Below are positions 59,207 to 64,000 of a DNA stretch of 64,000 nt, piece by piece. Location: assembly GCF_022899355.1 (NCBI RefSeq), contig NZ_JALJCK010000008.1, positions 248,001-312,000 on the forward strand. Reading direction: 5' to 3'. A model generated the notes under the pieces. It worked only from the letters and a program-made list of their open reading frames with translations. It ran no database searches and had not been told where the DNA came from. This DNA comes from Shinella yambaruensis (GTDB lineage Bacteria > Pseudomonadota > Alphaproteobacteria > Rhizobiales > Rhizobiaceae). A program made the position numbers and the translations under genes. Position 1 is the stretch's first letter, and every line of letters starts with the position of its first letter.

Positions 59207-60562
59207 ATGACGCTGGAAACGGATGTGGCCATCATCGGTTCGGGCTATTCGGCCGTCGCGCTCGCGCTGAACCTCGTCGACCTGCTGCCCCCCGCAGTGA
59301 AGATCAGCCTCGTCGGCAAGGCGGCCGCGCAGGGGCGGGGCATCGCCTATGCCACCAAGGCGGAGTGCCATCTCCTCAACGTGCCGGCCGGGCGCATGAG
59401 CCTTTTCGCCGACCGGCCGAACCATTTCCTCGCCTGGCTTGCCGCGCAGGGCTATCCCTGGTCGGCCGAGGATTTCGTGCCGCGCCGCATCTACGGCGCC
59501 TATGTGCGAGACAGCCTCGACGAGGCAATGAAGCGCACCGGCAACCGCGCCGCGCTCACCCTCGTCGACGCCGAGGCGCTGGGCGCCGCGGCCGGGCAGG
59601 ATGGCGGGCTGGTCTTCGCGCTTTCCGACGGCGGGCGGCTTTCCGCCCGTGTCTCGGCGCTCTGCACCGGTGCCGGCACGCGCCGCCTGCCGCTGCCGGA
59701 GGCGGCGATCCCGGCCGCGGCGCGCCCCTTCGTCGTGGAGGATCCCTGGGCCGACGCCTGGTGGGAGCGCCTGCCGGCGGATGCGGACGTGCTCTTCGTC
59801 GGCACGGGCCTCACCACCGTCGACCAGCTGCTGCTGCTGAAGCGTCGCGGCTTCCGCGGCACCATGCATGCCCTGTCGCGGCACGGCCTGCTGCCGCAGC
59901 CGCATCTCGCCCGCCGGGCCGATCCTGTGGAGACGGCGCTCGTTCCGGGCGGGGGCGAGGTCAGCGCCATGCTGGCGGCATTGCGCCGGCAGGCCGCGGC
60001 CACGCCGGACTGGCGCGCCGTCATGGACGGCCTGAGGCCGGTCACGCAGGCCCTCTGGCAGGGCTGGAGCGCGGTCCAGCGCCGCCGTTTCCTGCGCCAC
60101 GCCGCCTCCTTCTGGAATGTCCACCGTCACCGCATGGCGCCGGCCGTCGCCGAGGAGATCGAGGCGCTGCGCCGGTCCGGCCAGCTCGTCATCCACCGCG
60201 GCCGGCTGGAGGCGCTGTGTCTCAGGGACGGCCGGCTTGCCGCCGTTCTCAAGGACGGTACGCCGCTGGCGGCCCATCTGGTCGTCAACTGCACCGGCCT
60301 CGACCGATGTACGGTCGCCGCCTCGCCGCTTTTGACGAGCCTTGCCGAGCGTGGCCTCGTCCGGCCCGATCCGCACGGCCTCGGCATCCTCGTCGACGAC
60401 GCGGCGGCGGTCCTTGCCGGCGACGGCGCCCGCACGGCGGGCCTCTACGCCCTCGGCCCGCTCACCGCCGGCCATAGCTGGGAGATCACCGCCGTTCCCG
60501 ATATCCGTGTCCAGGCGCGCGCGGTCGCGGCGCGCATCAATGCCGAGGTCGCCGCCGGATGA
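59207..60562 (+). CDS. FAD/NAD(P)-binding protein, copy 1
   Basis: The protein has 451 aa with the FAD_NAD_binding_9 layout: N-terminal dinucleotide motif VAIIGSGYSAVALALNL (residues 7-23), GRGIAYATKAECHLLNVPAG (FAD contact), VLFVGTGLTTVDQLLLL (second nucleotide motif near 196), and VVNCTGLDRCTV. Members are soluble oxidoreductases of unknown substrate, often found near sulfur-uptake genes. It precedes the Rrf2 gene by 66 bases. GGCAGGAGGGAG precedes the ATG. A second, diverged copy lies at 61163. Confidence 0.82.
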   Translation: MTLETDVAIIGSGYSAVALALNLVDLLPPAVKISLVGKAAAQGRGIAYATKAECHLLNVPAGRMSLFADRPNHFLAWLAAQGYPWSAEDFVPRRIYGAYVRDSLDEAMKRTGNRAALTLVDAEALGAAAGQDGGLVFALSDGGRLSARVSALCTGAGTRRLPLPEAAIPAAARPFVVEDPWADAWWERLPADADVLFVGTGLTTVDQLLLLKRRGFRGTMHALSRHGLLPQPHLARRADPVETALVPGGGEVSAMLAALRRQAAATPDWRAVMDGLRPVTQALWQGWSAVQRRRFLRHAASFWNVHRHRMAPAVAEEIEALRRSGQLVIHRGRLEALCLRDGRLAAVLKDGTPLAAHLVVNCTGLDRCTVAASPLLTSLAERGLVRPDPHGLGILVDDAAAVLAGDGARTAGLYALGPLTAGHSWEITAVPDIRVQARAVAARINAEVAAG

Positions 60563-60628
60563 GGAGGCCCTCCGGCGCCCCGAGCGGCGTGCCGGTTCCG
60601 CGCCCGCACCGCGTGGCCCGCTGACGCC

Positions 60629-61093
60629 ATGGTCGCGCTGAAATCCAAATATGCCCTGCGTGCCCTCATCGCGCTGGCGCGCGCCGGCCCGGGCGAGACC
60701 CTGCAGATCGGCACCATCGCCGCCCGCGAGGCGATCCCGAAGAAGTTCCTCGAACAGATCCTGCTCGACCTCAAGCATGCCGGCCTCGTGGCCAGCCGGC
60801 GGGGCCAGCACGGCGGCTATCACCTGCTGCGCGCACCGGAGGAGATCGCCGTCGGCGAGGTGCTGCGCATCCTGGAAGGCCCCTTCGTGCCGCTCGCCTG
60901 CCTTGCCGATGGCGGGCACCGGCGCTGCGCCGATTGCCGCGACGAGCGGCTTTGCGCCGTGCGCCGCGTCTTCGTGAAAGTGGCCGTGGCATCCGGCGAA
61001 ATCCTCGACGGCACGACGCTGGCGGACGTGCTGTCCGACCCCGCCGACAGGCTGGACGGCGAGCGGCCGCCAATTATTCTAGTAAAAAGGTAG
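60629..61093 (+). CDS. Rrf2 family regulator with four-cysteine loop
   Basis: The protein has 154 aa. The Rrf2 winged helix: LKSKYALRALIALARAG, AREAIPKKFLEQILLDLKHA, RRGQHGGYHLLRAPEEIAVG. C91, C100, C103 and C109 (ACLADGGHRRCADCRDERLC) could hold an Fe-S cluster or other metal. It is not the NsrR spacing. Surrounded by FAD/NAD-binding and sulfate-uptake genes, it probably senses sulfur or redox status. The inverted TCTA-N9-TAGA elements before three nearby transcription units are candidate sites; one overlaps the end of this gene. Confidence 0.85.
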   Translation: MVALKSKYALRALIALARAGPGETLQIGTIAAREAIPKKFLEQILLDLKHAGLVASRRGQHGGYHLLRAPEEIAVGEVLRILEGPFVPLACLADGGHRRCADCRDERLCAVRRVFVKVAVASGEILDGTTLADVLSDPADRLDGERPPIILVKR

Positions 61094-61094
61094 A
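61078..61094. promoter_or_regulatory. Candidate Rrf2 site B, TCTA-N9-TAGA
   Basis: Perfect TCTA/TAGA arms, extended to TTATTCTA...TAGAAAA with one mismatch. It overlaps the stop codon of the Rrf2 gene and lies 69 bases before the second FAD/NAD-binding gene. Confidence 0.5.
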
Positions 61095-61162
61095 AAATTA
61101 TCGCACGCTGCGCTATCATGGCGATCAGGCGTCTCGGTTCATCGTGAGGGAAGGGACAGCGC

Positions 61163-62476
61163 ATGTTCTTCGAAAGGGCCGTCGGGGAAGAGGGCGCGCG
61201 GCCGGCAGGGCAGCCGGTGATGCGCATCGCGGTGATCGGCGCCGGACCGTCGGGGCTTGCCACGGCCATCGCGCTGATGCGGCGGCTCCATCGCCCCTTC
61301 GAGGCCTGGCTGATCGATGCCGAGGATGCGCCGGGTGCCTTCGCCGACGGCGCGGCCGGCCGGGCGCTGACGACGGAGCCGGCGCGCGACCTCTCCGTCG
61401 TGCCGGATCGCCCGGAGGATTTCTGCGACTGGCTGAAAACGGGCCTGTTCTCGGGCGGTGCCGTCGCGGCGTTGCGCGGGGCGCAGGACCTGCACGTGCC
61501 GCGCAGCCTGTTCCGCGATTATGTCATGGCCCGCTTCGCCGAGGCGCTGGCCCTCCGCCGGGACGTGCGCATCCGCACCTTCCGCGGCGCCGTGCGCCAT
61601 ATCGGCCTGCGCGCGGAGGGCCTGCGCATCGGCTTTCGCGACGGGGAATATGCCGACTTCGACCATGTCGTCGTCGCCACCGGATTCGGCATCGCCCAGC
61701 GCGAGGCCGCCTCCTGGCGCGCCGCGCGGGCCGCCGCCGAGCGCTTGTCGCAGGCGGAAGCGCCGCCGCCGCTGACGCTGGTCGGCAACGGGCCTCGCCT
61801 TGCCGCCATCCTGCTCGACCTTCGGGCGGGCGGTTATGCCGGGGAGATCCGTGTCGCCGCCGCAGCAGGCCGCCTGCCGCAGCCGCATGGCCGCGGCGAG
61901 GGCGGCATGACGCTCGGCGTGCCGCCCGCCACCCGGTCCCTGAAGGACGCCTTCCGCTATATCCGCAGGGAGTGTAGGGCCGCGGAGGCCCAGGGCGGCG
62001 GATGGCAATCCGTCGTCGATGCCGCCTCCGCCCGCCTTTCCGTCGTCTGGCGCCACCTGCCCCAGGCCGAGCGCAACCACTACCGGCGGCATCTCCTCGG
62101 CCTGCACCGGCACTTCTCCATCCGCATCGCGCGCGACATCCACCGCCGCCTCGCCGGCGAGTTCGAGACCGGCCGCACCCGCTTCGTGCCGCCCTGCGAT
62201 CCGAAATCCTCCGGCGAAAACACCATCGATTGCCGCGAGACGCCGTCTGCCCGCGCGCTGGCCGGCCTGCTCGGCCGCGACGCCGCCGCGCTCACCGTCA
62301 ACGAGTGCGGCCGTCTCGCCAGCCACGAGGCGGTATTGGGCGGCCTGTCCGTGGTGGGCGCCGTCGCCTCCAGCCTGCGGCCCGGCCCGTTCACCTTTGC
62401 CGAAACGGTGCGGCAGGCCTACAGGGCCGTGCTCGATATCCAGACGCAGGGCCTTGCCCGCGTCTCGCAGCGCTGA
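61163..62476 (+). CDS. FAD/NAD(P)-binding protein, copy 2
   Basis: The protein has 437 aa. The dinucleotide motif is MRIAVIGAGPSGLATAIALM (residues 20-39), and HVVVATGFGIAQREAASWRA and LTLVGNGPRLAAILLDLRAG follow the FAD_NAD_binding_9 pattern. The C-terminal region (TPSARALAGLLGRDAAALTV, ECGRLASHEAVLGGLSVVGA) is family-typical. GAGGGAAGGGAC precedes the ATG at 61163; a start at 61220 directly before the Rossmann fold is possible. It lies between the Rrf2 gene and the sulfate-binding protein gene. Confidence 0.8.
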   Translation: MFFERAVGEEGARPAGQPVMRIAVIGAGPSGLATAIALMRRLHRPFEAWLIDAEDAPGAFADGAAGRALTTEPARDLSVVPDRPEDFCDWLKTGLFSGGAVAALRGAQDLHVPRSLFRDYVMARFAEALALRRDVRIRTFRGAVRHIGLRAEGLRIGFRDGEYADFDHVVVATGFGIAQREAASWRAARAAAERLSQAEAPPPLTLVGNGPRLAAILLDLRAGGYAGEIRVAAAAGRLPQPHGRGEGGMTLGVPPATRSLKDAFRYIRRECRAAEAQGGGWQSVVDAASARLSVVWRHLPQAERNHYRRHLLGLHRHFSIRIARDIHRRLAGEFETGRTRFVPPCDPKSSGENTIDCRETPSARALAGLLGRDAAALTVNECGRLASHEAVLGGLSVVGAVASSLRPGPFTFAETVRQAYRAVLDIQTQGLARVSQR

Positions 62477-62668
62477 AGACGTATCTGCCGCGAAAAAAGG
62501 TCGGGCGCGGCGGCGGAAACGGCGGTTTTTCGTGGATGCATTTTGCGTGCGAAGTTGGATTAGCGGAATGAAATGTTCGGCTCTTGCGGGTATCCACAGG
62601 TTGTCCGTTGCGCGCTTCCGGCCTGTTTGAAACCCGTTTTGCGAGTTGCAGAGGCATTGTTGACTAAC

Positions 62669-62685
62669 TCTACTAATTCACTAGG
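62669..62685. promoter_or_regulatory. Sulfate operon promoter with Rrf2 site C
   Basis: TTGACT (62660-62665) is a good -35 box with TAGGGT 16 bases on. Between them, TCTA-N9-TAGG (62669-62685), extended as AACTCTA...TAGGGTT with one mismatch, covers the spacer and -10. This placement suits repression of the sulfate uptake operon. Confidence 0.5.
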
Positions 62686-62719
62686 GTTTGTGTGGGATAG
62701 AAATCCAAGGAGGTTGGAG

Positions 62720-63745
62720 ATGTCGATATTGGCCAAACGGTTCGGGGCTTTGATCGTGGGTGTCGGGCTTGCGCTCGGCGGGGTGACGGGGGCGTTCGCA
62801 CAAACGACGCTGCTCAACGTCTCCTATGACCCGACGCGCGAGCTCTACAAGGATTACAACGCGGCCTTCGCCAAGCACTGGAAGGCGCAGACCGGCGAGG
62901 ACGTCACGATCCAGCAGTCGCATGGCGGCTCGGGCAAGCAGGCCCGCGGCGTGATCGACGGCCTGGAAGCCGACGTGGTGACGCTGGCGCTCGAAAGCGA
63001 CATCAACGCGATCGCCGAGAACACCGACAAGATTCCCAAGGACTGGCGCACCCGCCTGCCGAACAATTCCTCGCCCTACACCTCGACCATCGTCTTCCTG
63101 GTGCGCAAGGGCAACCCCAAGGGCATCCAGAACTGGGGCGACCTGGTGAAGGACGACGTGCAGATCGTCACCCCGAACCCGAAGACCTCGGGCGGCGCCC
63201 GCTGGAACTACCTTGCGGCCTGGGCCTGGGCGAACGAGGAATTTGCCGGCGACCAGGACAAGATCAAGGCGTATATCGCCGAGCTCTTCAAGCGCGCGCC
63301 GGTGCTCGACACGGGTGCACGCGGTTCGCTCACCACCTTCGCGCAGCGCCAGATCGGCGACGTGCTGCTTGCCTGGGAGAACGAGGCCTATCTCGCGGGC
63401 GCCGAGTTCGGTGCGGATTCCTTCGACATCGTCTGGCCGCCGATCTCGATCCTCGCCGAGCCGCCGGTCACCGTCGTTGACGGCAATGTCGACGCCAAGG
63501 GCACCCGCAAGCAGGCGGAAGCCTATCTGGAATACCTCTATTCGGACGAGGGCCAGAACATCGCGGCCAAGCACTACTATCGCCCGTCCAAGCGCGATGT
63601 GGTAGCACCCGAGTTGCTCAAGCAGCTTCCCGACATTAAGCTGGTCACCATCGACGACCCGATCTTCGGCGGCTGGGTGAAGGCACAGCCCGAGCATTTC
63701 GGTGACGGCGGCGTCTTCGACCAGATCTACAAGCCGGGGAACTAA
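62720..63745 (+). CDS. sbp: Sulfate ABC transporter substrate-binding protein
   Basis: The protein has 341 aa. A signal peptide ([20 protein letters not shown], cleaved after AFA near 27) precedes the Sbp domain: [40 protein letters not shown] (sulfate loop), [20 protein letters not shown] and [15 protein letters not shown]. It delivers sulfate or thiosulfate to CysTWA. AAGGAGG precedes the ATG; the frame open from 62573 has no support. cysT follows after 5 bases. Confidence 0.94.
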   Translation: MSILAKRFGALIVGVGLALGGVTGAFAQTTLLNVSYDPTRELYKDYNAAFAKHWKAQTGEDVTIQQSHGGSGKQARGVIDGLEADVVTLALESDINAIAENTDKIPKDWRTRLPNNSSPYTSTIVFLVRKGNPKGIQNWGDLVKDDVQIVTPNPKTSGGARWNYLAAWAWANEEFAGDQDKIKAYIAELFKRAPVLDTGARGSLTTFAQRQIGDVLLAWENEAYLAGAEFGADSFDIVWPPISILAEPPVTVVDGNVDAKGTRKQAEAYLEYLYSDEGQNIAAKHYYRPSKRDVVAPELLKQLPDIKLVTIDDPIFGGWVKAQPEHFGDGGVFDQIYKPGN

Positions 63746-63750
63746 CAGTT

Positions 63751-64000
63751 TTGACGACTTCTGCTGCTGCTTCCGGGCGGTGGCGACTGAGACAACCGAG
63801 CGTCATTCCAGGATTCGGACTGACGCTCGGTTTTTCGCTCGCCTATCTGACCCTCATCATCCTCATCCCGCTCGCCGGCCTCGTCTGGCGTTCGGCCGGG
63901 CTATCGGGCGCGGAATTCCTCGCCATCCTCTCGGACCAGCGCACCCTCAATGCGCTGAAGGTCTCCTTCGGCACGGCCTTCATCGCCGCGCTCGTCAATG
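63751..64000 (+). CDS. cysT: Sulfate ABC transporter permease CysT (start only)
   Basis: The first 83 codons are present; the gene runs off the window. WRLRQPSVIPGFGLTLGFSL is the CysT N-terminus, followed by a membrane segment (AYLTLIILIPLAGLVW) and LNALKVSFGTAFIAALVN. No ATG is available in frame, so I infer a TTG start at 63751, 5 bases after the sbp stop, with GGGGA upstream. Confidence 0.88.
   Translation, partial: MTTSAAASGRWRLRQPSVIPGFGLTLGFSLAYLTLIILIPLAGLVWRSAGLSGAEFLAILSDQRTLNALKVSFGTAFIAALVN

Overview
The window looks like a chromosomal or chromid segment of a Rhizobiaceae-type alphaproteobacterium (Rhizobium, Ensifer or Shinella relatives). The signs are high GC with long shadow frames on the opposite strand, a RIME-like palindromic repeat, recurring ~100-bp rhizobial intergenic repeats, many periplasmic-binding-protein ABC importers, and a cbb3 oxidase of the FixNOQP type. 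No rRNA, tRNA, CRISPR array, phage or complete insertion sequence was found. All assignments come from reading the sequence; no database search was run.

Layout. 1-6000: tail of a sugar ABC binding protein, an RpiR regulator, two Gfo/Idh/MocA dehydrogenases (one IolG) and IolD, an inositol-type cluster without iolB/C/E. 6000-8420: MsrC, then minCDE. 8650-8810: RIME-like palindrome. 8900-17230: an M81 peptidase plus peptide ABC operon with its own RpiR regulator. 17350-23030: one operon of nsrR, ccoNOQP, a small membrane protein, a DUF2189 protein, a group III truncated globin and DUF6522. 23200-26000: marR, a periplasmic protein, a redoxin and a MOSC protein, behind a perfect 19-bp palindrome. 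26100-28820: two DUF4360 proteins (one fused to a beta-barrel) and a small lipoprotein.

28830-41910 is the most interesting part. A leftward operon, mtnK-mtnA-split transketolase-RuBisCO-like protein, faces a rightward sugar ABC importer across a perfect 11-bp inverted repeat. Beyond a Phd/ParE toxin-antitoxin pair lie a fused class II aldolase/short-chain dehydrogenase and a SorC regulator. Together these suggest uptake and breakdown of methylthioribose or another 5-substituted ribose, by a route in which a RuBisCO-like isomerase feeds a transketolase-like enzyme.

42080-45530: SDR/TetR pair, DUF2000/Lrp pair and a GntR regulator with two winged helices. 45660-53990: a second peptide ABC operon containing two C45 acyltransferase-type hydrolases and an alpha/beta hydrolase. 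54190-56610 is accessory DNA: a low-GC orphan with a C-terminal eight-cysteine double-helix pattern, a FadR-type regulator, and a 541-bp element with 25-bp terminal inverted repeats and an imperfect 10-bp target duplication that carries one NTF2-like gene and no transposase. 56800-59060: flavin reductase and an amidohydrolase-like protein. 59200-64000: a sulfur cluster (two FAD/NAD-binding proteins, a cysteine-rich Rrf2 regulator, sulfate-binding protein and start of cysT) whose three upstream regions share TCTA-N9-TAGA-like sites.
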